Part shown: positions 26,362-34,608 of the stretch, piece by piece
Position numbering within the stretch: the first letter of the stretch is position 1
Layout of the letters: each line of letters opens with the position of its first letter
Assembly (NCBI RefSeq): GCF_000239815.1
Contig: NZ_CAFK01000194.1
Location: 1-64,000, forward strand
DNA from: Bradyrhizobium sp. STM 3843
Lineage (GTDB): Bacteria; Pseudomonadota; Alphaproteobacteria; Rhizobiales; Xanthobacteraceae
Direction: 5' to 3'
Length of the DNA: 64,000 nucleotides
Position numbers and translations under genes: made by a program
The notes under the pieces: model-generated
Databases searched by the model: none
Told to the model about the DNA's origin: nothing
Seen by the model: the letters and a program-made list of their open reading frames with translations, nothing else

Positions 26362-26852
26362 CTTGTCGGATAGCCTTGTCGAACAGGCCCGCGGTCGCGT
26401 TGCAACACGCGAGCGGCGGCGCCAGCCTGTTGCGCCCGCGAGGCACGTGGTGCGCTCATCCCGATCGACGCGGTCACCCTGCTCACACGCAATTGACCGG
26501 ATGTGAACGCGCCGAGACATCTCCTGCCGCTTGATTCATCCGCCGTCCTTTGATTACTCCTCGGGCGAGATTGAGTTTGTCTGTCATCAATCTCGTCCGG
26601 CCAATTGATGCTTTGCGTGAGGCTTTGTCCCGCCATGTGCTCTTCTGGATAACCGCGAAGACCCGCCGAGCGCGCAGCAACGGCAACATGCCTCGCGCCT
26701 CGCACTCCCCTCAGTGACAACGAAGTCCCTGTTCGCAGGATCGATTCCGCTTGGGATCGAGCCCTCTGTTCGACGGCTCGCGGACGCTCATGTTCGTGAG
26801 CCCTGCGCGCGCCAGCCGCAACGGACCGCAAACTTCAGGAGCGATGCCGACC
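26362..26852. other. Leader region of the ABC operon
   Basis: This 491-bp interval has no convincing gene. It holds an inverted repeat, CGAGATTGA (26566-26574) and TCAATCTCG (26587-26595) with a 12-base loop, that could be a weak terminator for the preceding gene or a regulatory site for the operon that follows. Confidence 0.45.
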
Positions 26853-27806
26853 ATGATCTCCGCGCAGAACCTGACACGCAAGTACGGATCATTCACCGCC
26901 GTCGACGACGTCAGCTTCCGTGTCGGGGACGGCGAGATCGTAGGTCTCCTCGGCCATAACGGCGCGGGCAAGACCACGATCATGAAGATGTTGACCGGCT
27001 ATCTGGAGCCGACCGCCGGAACCGCTGAGATCAACGGCTATGATATCAGCGAGCGGCGGCGCGAGGCGCAGGCGCTGATCGGCTACCTGCCGGAAAACTG
27101 TCCGCTCTATCCGGAGATGACCGTCGTCGAGTTCCTCGACTACGCCGCCGAGTTGAAGGGCATTACGCCGGGCGAGCGGCCGCGCGCGTTGCGCGACGCC
27201 ATCGCAGCCACGGGTCTTGCCGAGAAGGCCGCGGAGCCGATCGCCAGCCTGTCGCGCGGCTACCGCCAGCGCACCGGCGTGGCGCAGGCCATCCTGCACA
27301 GGCCGAAGATCGTCATCCTCGACGAGCCGACCAACGGCCTCGATCCCGCGCAGATCGCGCAGATGCGCGGCCTGATCAAGCAGCTGGCCGAAACCGCCAC
27401 CGTCATTCTCTCCACCCACATCCTGCAGGAGGTGCGCGCCGTCTGCGAGCGGGTGCTGGTGATCAATCGCGGCCGGCTGGCGCTCGACGCCAGGATGGAC
27501 CAACTCGGCAGCGCCGGCCGCTTGCGTCTCGTCACCAGCGGACCTCCGGACAAGGTCGAACCGCTGATCGCCGGGCTCAATCTCGTCAAGAGCGTGGACC
27601 GGCTGGCGCCGGAGGGCGCCGCGCACGCCTATGGGCTGCGACTGAATGGCCACGGCGCCGAGGCGGTCGCGCCCGCGGTGGCGCGCGCCATCACGACCAG
27701 CGGCCTCGACCTCTATGCGCTTCATCCCGAACAACGCGACCTGGAAGCGGTGTTTGCCGAGATCACCGCGGTCGATGCAGCAAGCCGGGAGACCCAGAAT
27801 GCATAA
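26853..27806 (+). CDS. ABC transporter ATP-binding protein (GldA-like)
   Basis: A 317-residue ATPase: Walker A GHNGAGKTT, Q-loop region GYLPENCPLYPEM, signature LSRGYRQRTGVAQ (an LSxGY variant), Walker B IVILDEPTNGLDP and switch STHIL. The C-terminal extension of about 90 residues is usual for GldA/NatA-like exporters. ATG 26853 has AGGAG at 11 bp; ATG 26844 is nearer to it and is an alternative. It overlaps the next gene by 8 bp and starts a three-gene operon. Confidence 0.92.
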   Translation: MISAQNLTRKYGSFTAVDDVSFRVGDGEIVGLLGHNGAGKTTIMKMLTGYLEPTAGTAEINGYDISERRREAQALIGYLPENCPLYPEMTVVEFLDYAAELKGITPGERPRALRDAIAATGLAEKAAEPIASLSRGYRQRTGVAQAILHRPKIVILDEPTNGLDPAQIAQMRGLIKQLAETATVILSTHILQEVRAVCERVLVINRGRLALDARMDQLGSAGRLRLVTSGPPDKVEPLIAGLNLVKSVDRLAPEGAAHAYGLRLNGHGAEAVAPAVARAITTSGLDLYALHPEQRDLEAVFAEITAVDAASRETQNA

Positions 27807-30735
27807 TGTGCTCCGTATCGCCCGCAAGGAGCTGGGCGCCTTCTTCGCCTCGCCCGCCGCCTTCATCTTCATGGCTGCGTTCCTCGCGATCTCCCTGTTC
27901 CTGTTCTTCTGGGTTGATCGCTTCTTCGCCCGCGATATCGCCGACGTGCGGCCGCTGTTCGAGTGGATGCCGGTGCTGATGATCTTCTTCGTCTCCGCCG
28001 TGACCATGCGGATGTGGAGCGAGGAGCGGCGCGCCGGCACGCTGGAATTTCTGCTGACCTCGCCGGTCGCTCCGCTCCAGCTCGTGCTCGGCAAGTACCT
28101 GGCCTGTCTGGCGCTGGTGGCCATCGCGCTCGCGCTGACCTTGCCCTTGCCGATCACGGTCTCGCTGATCGGCCCGCTCGACTGGGGACCGGTGCTGGGC
28201 GGCTATCTCGCGGCGCTCGCGCTCGCCTCGGCCTACATCTCGATCGGCCTGTTCGTCAGCGCGCGCACCGATAACCAGGTGATCAGCCTGATCGTCTCGG
28301 TCCTGATCTGCGGCGTGTTCTATCTGCTCGGCTCCAGCACGCTGACGTCGCTGACGGGCAATGAGGGCGGCGAATTGTTGCGACTGCTCGGCGCCGGCTC
28401 GCGCTTCGAGTCGATCGCGCGCGGCGTCATCGACCTGCGCGACCTGTATTACTATCTCAGCATTTTCGGCGTCTTCCTGGTGCTCAATCTCTATGTGCTG
28501 GAGAGCCTGCGCTGGTCGGCGCAAGGACGCGAGCCGCAGCACCGGCGCTGGCGTATCGTCGCGGCGCTCACGGTCGCCAATCTCGTCGCCGGCAATCTGT
28601 GGCTCGGGCAGCTGACGGCCGCGCGCGCCGATCTCACCGCGGGCCACATCTACTCGATCTCCGACGAGACCCGCGGCTATCTGCGCCAGCTGCAGGAGCC
28701 GCTCCTGATCCGCGGCTATTTCAGCGCCCAGACCCATCCGCTGCTGGCGCCGCTGGTGCCGCGCCTGCGTGATCTCCTGAAAGAGTACGAGATCGCAGGC
28801 CGGGGCAAGGTGCGGGTCGAGTTCGTCGATCCCCAGCAGAACCAGGCGCTCGAAGCCGAGGCCAACAAGCACTACGGCATCCAGCCGGTGCCCTTCCAGA
28901 CATCGAGCAAGTATCAGGCGTCGGTGACGAATTCGTACTTCAACATCCTGGTCAAATATGGCGACGAGTACACCACCCTCGGCTTCCGCGATCTCATCGA
29001 GGTCAAAGACCGCGGCGAGGGCGAAGGCGACCTCAATGTCGACCTGCGCAATCCGGAATACACGATCACGCGCGCCATCAAGAAAGTGCTGAACAGCTAT
29101 CGCGGCTCCGGCGACGTGCTCGCCAGCATTCCGCAGCCGGTGACGCTGGAAGCCTATATCTCAAAGGACAAGCTGCCGGATCCGCTGCCGGCGCTGAAGA
29201 CCGGACTCGAGGAGCTGATCAAGGACTATCAGGCGAAGGCGCCCGGCAAGCTGAAGGCGGAGATCATCGATCCCGACGCCGATGGCGGGCAGACCGCCAA
29301 GATGCTGCAGGACACTTACGGCCTGGAGCCGCTGGCTGCGGGGCTGCTCAATCCCAAGCGGTTCTGGTTTGACCTGATCCTGAAGAGCGGCGACAAGGCG
29401 GAGCAGATTCAGCTGCCGGAATCGCTCGACAAGGACGGGCTGAAGCGCAACATCGACGCCGAGTTGAAACGCTTCACGCCCGGCGCGCTGCGCACGGTGG
29501 CGCTCTACACGCCGCCGCCGGCGATGCCGCAGCTCGGCATGGCCGGCGGCTCCGGCCCCTCCTTCGAGCTGTTGCAGCAGAAGCTGCAGGAAGACGAGCT
29601 GGTGGATGCGGCGGACCTGAAGGACGGCCGCGTGCCGGATCGCGCCGACATCCTGTTCGTGGCTTCGCCTGAGCAGCTCGATCAGAAGCAGGTGTTCGCG
29701 GTCGATCAGTTCCTGATGAAGGGCGGCACCGTGATCGTCGCCACCTCGCCCTATCAGCCCTCGCTCCATGGTGATCTCAAGGTCACCAAGACACCGTCGG
29801 GCCTGGAGGACTGGCTGAAATTCCAGGGCCTGCAGGTCGAGGACAAGATGGTGCTCGACAAGCAGAGCGCACCGTTCCCGATCCCGACTGAGCGTGACAT
29901 CGGCGACGGGCTCAAGGTGCGGCAGATCCAGCTGATGGATTATCCGTTCTTCGCCGACATCCGCAGCGACGGGCTGGCGCAAGGCGCGGCGCCGTCGGCC
30001 GGCATCCAGCAGCTCACTTTGTCCTGGGCCTCGCCGTTGACGATCGCGCCCGACAAGGCCGGCAAGCGCAAGGTGGTGCGGCTGATCGAGAGCTCGCCGC
30101 AGTCATGGAGCGCGAATACGACCGATGTGGTGCCTGATTTCCGCGAGCATCCCGCGACCGGCTTCCCCGAGCCCGAGAAGGAAGGACGGCAGCTGCTCGG
30201 CGCCATGGTGGAGGGCGAGTTCACCTCGTTCTTCGCCGGCAAGCCGTCGCCCTTGGCCAAGGACGCGCCGGAACAGAAGCCAGGCAAAGACGACGCCGCG
30301 CAGGCAACGAAGCCCGCGGCCGCGCCCAAGGACGGGCCCAAGAACGACAAGCCCAGCATCACCGGCGTGATCGGCCGCTCGCCCGAAAGCGCGCGCCTGA
30401 TCCTGATCGGCTCCGGCACCTTCCTTTCGGACGACGTGCTGCAGCTCGCCTCCAGCGTCGACCGCACGCAATATCTCGCGCCGGTCGATTTCGCGCAGAA
30501 CCTGGTCGACTGGTCGCTGGAGGATCGCGGGCTGCTGACGCTGCGCAGCCGCGGCGGCCAGTTCTCGCGCACGCTGGCGCCGATGAAGAGCAGCGGCCAG
30601 ATGTTCTGGGAATATCTCAACTATGCGCTGGCCCTGGCGGGGCTCGGCATCGTCTACATCCTGCACCGCTCGCTGCGGCTTGGCGCCAGGCGCAGATATC
30701 TCAACATGCTCGGCATCGAGGGAGCCACGACATGA
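27799..30735 (+). CDS. ABC permease fused to GldG-like auxiliary protein
   Basis: A 978-residue fusion. Residues 1-240 form an ABC-2 permease resembling GldF (MHNVLRIARKELGAFFASP, MRMWSEERRAGTLEFLLTSPV, six TM helices). A further TM near residue 255 leads into a large periplasmic GldG/ABC_transp_aux part (YSISDETRGYLRQLQEPLLI, VRVEFVDPQQNQALEAEANKHYGI, DILFVASPEQLDQKQ). A Lys/Pro/Ala-rich linker lies near residues 830-860, and a final TM (NYALALAGLGIVYIL) anchors the C-terminus. In Bacteroidetes GldF and GldG are separate and serve gliding; here, in a non-glider, the cargo is unknown. Overlaps both neighbours. Confidence 0.9.
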   Translation: MHNVLRIARKELGAFFASPAAFIFMAAFLAISLFLFFWVDRFFARDIADVRPLFEWMPVLMIFFVSAVTMRMWSEERRAGTLEFLLTSPVAPLQLVLGKYLACLALVAIALALTLPLPITVSLIGPLDWGPVLGGYLAALALASAYISIGLFVSARTDNQVISLIVSVLICGVFYLLGSSTLTSLTGNEGGELLRLLGAGSRFESIARGVIDLRDLYYYLSIFGVFLVLNLYVLESLRWSAQGREPQHRRWRIVAALTVANLVAGNLWLGQLTAARADLTAGHIYSISDETRGYLRQLQEPLLIRGYFSAQTHPLLAPLVPRLRDLLKEYEIAGRGKVRVEFVDPQQNQALEAEANKHYGIQPVPFQTSSKYQASVTNSYFNILVKYGDEYTTLGFRDLIEVKDRGEGEGDLNVDLRNPEYTITRAIKKVLNSYRGSGDVLASIPQPVTLEAYISKDKLPDPLPALKTGLEELIKDYQAKAPGKLKAEIIDPDADGGQTAKMLQDTYGLEPLAAGLLNPKRFWFDLILKSGDKAEQIQLPESLDKDGLKRNIDAELKRFTPGALRTVALYTPPPAMPQLGMAGGSGPSFELLQQKLQEDELVDAADLKDGRVPDRADILFVASPEQLDQKQVFAVDQFLMKGGTVIVATSPYQPSLHGDLKVTKTPSGLEDWLKFQGLQVEDKMVLDKQSAPFPIPTERDIGDGLKVRQIQLMDYPFFADIRSDGLAQGAAPSAGIQQLTLSWASPLTIAPDKAGKRKVVRLIESSPQSWSANTTDVVPDFREHPATGFPEPEKEGRQLLGAMVEGEFTSFFAGKPSPLAKDAPEQKPGKDDAAQATKPAAAPKDGPKNDKPSITGVIGRSPESARLILIGSGTFLSDDVLQLASSVDRTQYLAPVDFAQNLVDWSLEDRGLLTLRSRGGQFSRTLAPMKSSGQMFWEYLNYALALAGLGIVYILHRSLRLGARRRYLNMLGIEGATT

Positions 30736-31829
30736 GGCGGCCGACCGTTCTCCTTCTGACAGCCCTGTTGGGCGGACAGCTCGCACTGGCGCTGGTCATC
30801 GCGCGGACCGGCTCCGATCACGCCGCCTTCAGCGCCAAGGACCCGCTGCTTGCATTCGAGCCGGCGAAGATCGATCAGATCGCGATCGACGATGATGCCG
30901 GCCACGCGGTGACGCTGGACAAGCAGAACGGCGAATGGGTAATCCCCGCCTCTGCCGGCTTCCCGGCCGACCAGGGCCGGGTCGAGAGCTTCCTCAGCCA
31001 GCTTGCCGCATTGAAGAGAGGCTTGCCGGTGGCGGAAACGGCAGGTGCCGCCGAGCGCTTCAAACTAACCGAAAAGGTTCATGACCGCCGCGTGGTGCTG
31101 ACCAGCGGAGGCCAAAAAGTCGGAGAACTCCTGATCGGGACGTCGCCGACCTATCGCCAGGTGCATGCCCGCCTCAGTGGCGCTCCGGCGATCTATGTCG
31201 TGGATTTCGCCGCCTATGATGCCGAGAGCGATGCGGCTGCGTGGATGAACCACGGCCTTCTCGACACGCCGCGGAACAAGATCGCCAGCATCGCTGTCGG
31301 CGACGTCACGCTCGACGGCAAGGATGGCAAGTTCGCGCTGGCCGGCTTGACCCAGGACGACAAGCCGCTTGCCGACAAGATCGACTCGCTGGTGGGTGCG
31401 GTCGCGCATCCGCTGTTCGATGCGGTTCAGGGCAAGGGCAAGGACGCGTTGGCCAAGGTCGACGATCCCGACGTCACGGCCACCGTGAAGCGGGCGGACG
31501 GAAGCTCCGTCACCTATCGCTACAAGAAGGATGCCGGCTTCTATCTGTTTGCAAGCTCGGCCCAGGACTATTTGTTCCGCGTCGCGGATGACAAGATCAA
31601 GCCGGTCATCGAGGCCAAACGTGCGGCGCTGATCGAAGCCCCGAAGCCGAAGCTCGATGCCAAGCCGGAGACCGCGCCCCAAGCCCAGCAGACCCAGGCT
31701 CCGGAGACCAAGGCGCAAGAGACCAAGGCACCCGAACCGAACGGCGCGCCGAAGGCTGCCCCTGATGGCGCCAGGAGCGACACTCAGGCCTCGCATGGGG
31801 ATGCACCACCTACAGGGCATGGCGGTTGA
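30732..31829 (+). CDS. DUF4340 domain-containing protein
   Basis: A 365-residue protein with one N-terminal TM anchor (VLLLTALLGGQLALALVIA), followed by DUF4340-type repeats (LLAFEPAKIDQIAIDDDAGHAVTLDKQNGEWVI... and LFRVADDKIKPVIEAKRAALIEA) in the periplasm and a Pro/Ala/Lys/Glu-rich tail ending HGDAPPTGHGG. It overlaps the permease/GldG fusion by 4 bp. DUF4340 proteins are regular partners of GldA/F/G-type ABC systems. The function of the complex is undetermined. Confidence 0.9.
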   Translation: MRRPTVLLLTALLGGQLALALVIARTGSDHAAFSAKDPLLAFEPAKIDQIAIDDDAGHAVTLDKQNGEWVIPASAGFPADQGRVESFLSQLAALKRGLPVAETAGAAERFKLTEKVHDRRVVLTSGGQKVGELLIGTSPTYRQVHARLSGAPAIYVVDFAAYDAESDAAAWMNHGLLDTPRNKIASIAVGDVTLDGKDGKFALAGLTQDDKPLADKIDSLVGAVAHPLFDAVQGKGKDALAKVDDPDVTATVKRADGSSVTYRYKKDAGFYLFASSAQDYLFRVADDKIKPVIEAKRAALIEAPKPKLDAKPETAPQAQQTQAPETKAQETKAPEPNGAPKAAPDGARSDTQASHGDAPPTGHGG

Positions 31830-31834
31830 AGAGT

Positions 31835-31856
31835 GGCGCAGCGATCACGCTGCGCC
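31835..31856. terminator. Hairpin between convergent genes
   Basis: Perfect 9-bp stem GGCGCAGCG / CGCTGCGCC with a 4-base loop, 5 bp after the DUF4340 stop and facing the LysR gene. It lacks a T-run but is well placed to end both transcripts. Confidence 0.6.
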
Positions 31857-31907
31857 GAAGCAGCACCGGACCTCGGCTTTGCTCAGGCCTGGCTCTCCAT
31901 GCGCCGG

Positions 31908-32804
31908 TCAACCAGTCTTGTGCCGGAGCGCATCGACAATGATCTTGAACGCCGGCGAGTTCTGTCGCCGGCTCGGATAATAGATGTGATAGCCGTCGAA
32001 CGGTGGGGACCAATCGTCCAGCGCCAGGACCAACGCTCCCGAGGCGATGTGCTGATCAACGAGGTTCTCCGGCAGATAAGCGATGCCGTAGCCATCCAAA
32101 GCCGCGTCGATCATCCCGGAGGAAATGTTGAAGGTGAGCTGTCCGTCGACCCTGACGCGAAGCTCCTGTCCGCCCTTCCCGAATTCCCAGACGTAGAGGC
32201 CGCCGGACCTTTCCTGCCGCCGGTTGATGCAGTTGTGCCGGATCAGATCGTGGGGATGATCCGGCACGCCATGCGCGGCGAAGTACCGAGGTGAAGCGAC
32301 CGCAACCAATCGCCAATCCGGCCCGATCCGCACCGCGACCATGTCTTTCTCGAGGCTCTCTCCGAGTCGAACGCCGGCATCGAAGCCCTCCTCGACAATG
32401 TTGCGAAATCCGTCGTCCAGATTCAGCTCCAGCTTGATGTCGGGATAGTTCTCCAGAACGTGCTTGAGTTTCGGCCACACGACGCTCTGCAACGCGTGGT
32501 CCGACAGCGTCAGCCTGATGCGCCCGGACGGCTTGTCGCGGAACGCCATGAGATCGGCGATGTCGGATTCGATCTCCGCGATCCGGGGCGCCAACGACTG
32601 GCGCAATCGCTCGCCGGCCTCGGTCAGCCGGACGCTCCGCGTCGTCCGCATCAGCAGCCGGATGCCCATCTGATCTTCCAGGCGCTTGATGGTGTGGCTC
32701 AGCGTGGACTGGGCGATCCCGAGCGTAGCCGCCGCCTTGGTGAAGCTGCGTTCCTTGGCCACCGCCAAGAACCACAGGAAATCATTAAAGTCTTGGTTGG
32801 ACAT
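31908..32804 (-). CDS. LysR family transcriptional regulator
   Basis: A 298-residue LysR-type regulator. HTH at residues 5-62 (RSFTKAAATLGIAQSTLSHTIKRLEDQMGIRLLMRTTRSVRL); effector domain with RIGPDWRLVAVASPRYFAAHG and IDAALDGYGIAYLPE. It is divergent from the alcohol dehydrogenase gene with a gap of 211 bp, the standard arrangement for a LysR protein controlling its neighbour. Confidence 0.92.
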   Translation of the reverse strand: MSNQDFNDFLWFLAVAKERSFTKAAATLGIAQSTLSHTIKRLEDQMGIRLLMRTTRSVRLTEAGERLRQSLAPRIAEIESDIADLMAFRDKPSGRIRLTLSDHALQSVVWPKLKHVLENYPDIKLELNLDDGFRNIVEEGFDAGVRLGESLEKDMVAVRIGPDWRLVAVASPRYFAAHGVPDHPHDLIRHNCINRRQERSGGLYVWEFGKGGQELRVRVDGQLTFNISSGMIDAALDGYGIAYLPENLVDQHIASGALVLALDDWSPPFDGYHIYYPSRRQNSPAFKIIVDALRHKTG

Positions 32805-33015
32805 CTTGGTTGGACATGGGTTTCCGCCGCGGTACGGCCGACCATTTATGCCGCCAGTCGATTAATGCAAGCGAACTATTCCGGCTAATCGCGATCCGCC
32901 GCAAGCTCTAGCTTGGTTGCTCGGCCGCCTGCTCCTCGGTGGAGCGGCCCGCCTCACGGGAAATCCCCGCGCGCATCGCGCTTCACCCGTGAGCCCTGCT
33001 GATCGGAGTTACCCC

Positions 33016-34032
33016 ATGCTTGCAGCCGTCATGCACGGTCCTCGCGACGTTCGGTTCGAACAGGTCGACGACCCGAAGATCCTCAAACCCACCGACGCCA
33101 TCATCAAGCTGTCGGCCACCTGCATCTGCGGATCCGACCTTTGGCCCTATCGCGGCCTGCAACCGATCGATGGCCCCGCGCACATGGGCCACGAATATTG
33201 CGGCGTTGTCGTCGAGGTCGGCCGCGAGGTGAAGACGGTGCGGCCCGGCCAGTTCGTGGTCGGCTCGTTCTGCATTTCGGACAACACCTGCCCGCATTGC
33301 CGCTTCGGCTTCCAGTCGTCATGCGTGCAGCGCGAGTTCATGTCGGGTGCGCAGGCGCCCTACGCGCGCGTTCCCTTGGCGGACGGCACGCTCGTTGCGA
33401 CCGCGGAGCTGCCATCGGCTGATCTCATCCCCGATCTGCTCGCCGCTTCCGACGTGCTGGGTACGGGATGGTATGCCGCCGACGCCGCGAACGTGCGTGA
33501 AGGATCGATCGCTGTCGTGGTCGGCGACGGAGCTGTCGGCCTGATGGGCGTTCTGGCCGCCAGACAATTGGGCGCGGAGCGGATCATCGCCATGAGCCGC
33601 CACGAGACACGGCAACGGCTCGCGCGCGAGTTCGGGGCGACCGATATCGTCTCCGAGCGCGGCGAAGATGGCGTAGCCCGCATCAAGGACATGACGCGCG
33701 GTGTCGGCGCCGATTCCGTTCTCGAATGCGTCGGCACGCAGCAGTCCATGACGCAGGCGATCGAATGCACGCGTCCGGGCGGGACCATCGGCTATGTCGG
33801 TGTGCCGCACGGCGTGACGTTCGATGGCCAGGCGATGTTCTTCGCGCAACGACGCATGCTCGGCGGCCCGGCCCCGGTCCGGCGCTTCCTTCCCGACCTG
33901 ATCGACCGCGTTCTCACCGGCAAGATCAAGCCCGGCAAGGTTTTCGATCTCAAGCTGCCGCTGTCAGAAGTCGCGGAGGGTTATCGCGCCATGGATGAGC
34001 GGCGCGCGATCAAAACGATCCTGACTGTTTGA
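33016..34032 (+). CDS. Zinc-dependent alcohol dehydrogenase (MDR superfamily)
   Basis: A 338-residue medium-chain dehydrogenase. Catalytic zinc ligands are in TCICGSDLWPYRG and GHEYCGVVVEVG. The NAD(P) site is VVVGDGAVGLMGVLAARQLGA. The structural zinc loop NTCPHCRFGFQSSC keeps three cysteines, with Asp in place of the first, a subfamily pattern. GGAG before ATG 33016 sets the start. Divergent from a LysR regulator that probably controls it; substrate unknown. Confidence 0.9.
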   Translation: MLAAVMHGPRDVRFEQVDDPKILKPTDAIIKLSATCICGSDLWPYRGLQPIDGPAHMGHEYCGVVVEVGREVKTVRPGQFVVGSFCISDNTCPHCRFGFQSSCVQREFMSGAQAPYARVPLADGTLVATAELPSADLIPDLLAASDVLGTGWYAADAANVREGSIAVVVGDGAVGLMGVLAARQLGAERIIAMSRHETRQRLAREFGATDIVSERGEDGVARIKDMTRGVGADSVLECVGTQQSMTQAIECTRPGGTIGYVGVPHGVTFDGQAMFFAQRRMLGGPAPVRRFLPDLIDRVLTGKIKPGKVFDLKLPLSEVAEGYRAMDERRAIKTILTV

Positions 34033-34153
34033 TCGCAGAGCCTCACAACTCAGTCATCACCCCGGGCCTTGTCGGCTTGCGGGAGTTCCATGTTGCTATC
34101 TCTGCGCGAAGGTTCATTATCGGCGCAAGACAAAAGAATTCGGGGAAACGATC

Positions 34154-34606
34154 ATGATCAAAATAACAATCAACGGCCAGGAACAGACCTGGGATGGTGA
34201 TCCGGAACTTCCGCTGCTCTGGTACTTGCGCGACGAGGCCGGGCTGACCGGCACCAAGTTCGGCTGTGGCCAGGCGCTGTGCGGTGCCTGTACCGTGCTT
34301 GTCGACAAGGACGCCGTGCGTTCCTGCATCACCTCGGTTGCCGACGTCGCGGGGCGCAAGATCACGACCATCGAGGGCCTGCACCCGACCGGCGATCATC
34401 CCGTGCAGAAAGCCTGGCGCCAGGTCAACGTTCCTCAATGCGGCTTCTGTCAGGCCGGGCAGATCATGCAGGCTGCCGCGCTGCTGATGGACAATCCCAA
34501 GCCGTCGCACGACCAGATCCGCGAAGCGATGTCCGGCAACATCTGCCGCTGCGGCTGCTATCAGCGGATCGAGAACGCCGTCCATCTCGCATCGACGGGG
34601 GTGTGA
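34154..34606 (+). CDS. (2Fe-2S)-binding subunit of a molybdenum hydroxylase (IorA-like)
   Basis: A 150-residue electron-transfer subunit. The plant-type cluster cysteines are in GCGQALCGACTVLVD and SC; the second, helical-domain cluster is in QCGFCQAGQIMQA and ICRCGCYQRI. This is the small subunit of the isoquinoline 1-oxidoreductase type, which lacks a FAD subunit. It lies 2 bp before the large subunit gene, so they form one operon. Confidence 0.93.
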   Translation: MIKITINGQEQTWDGDPELPLLWYLRDEAGLTGTKFGCGQALCGACTVLVDKDAVRSCITSVADVAGRKITTIEGLHPTGDHPVQKAWRQVNVPQCGFCQAGQIMQAAALLMDNPKPSHDQIREAMSGNICRCGCYQRIENAVHLASTGV

Positions 34607-34608
34607 CC

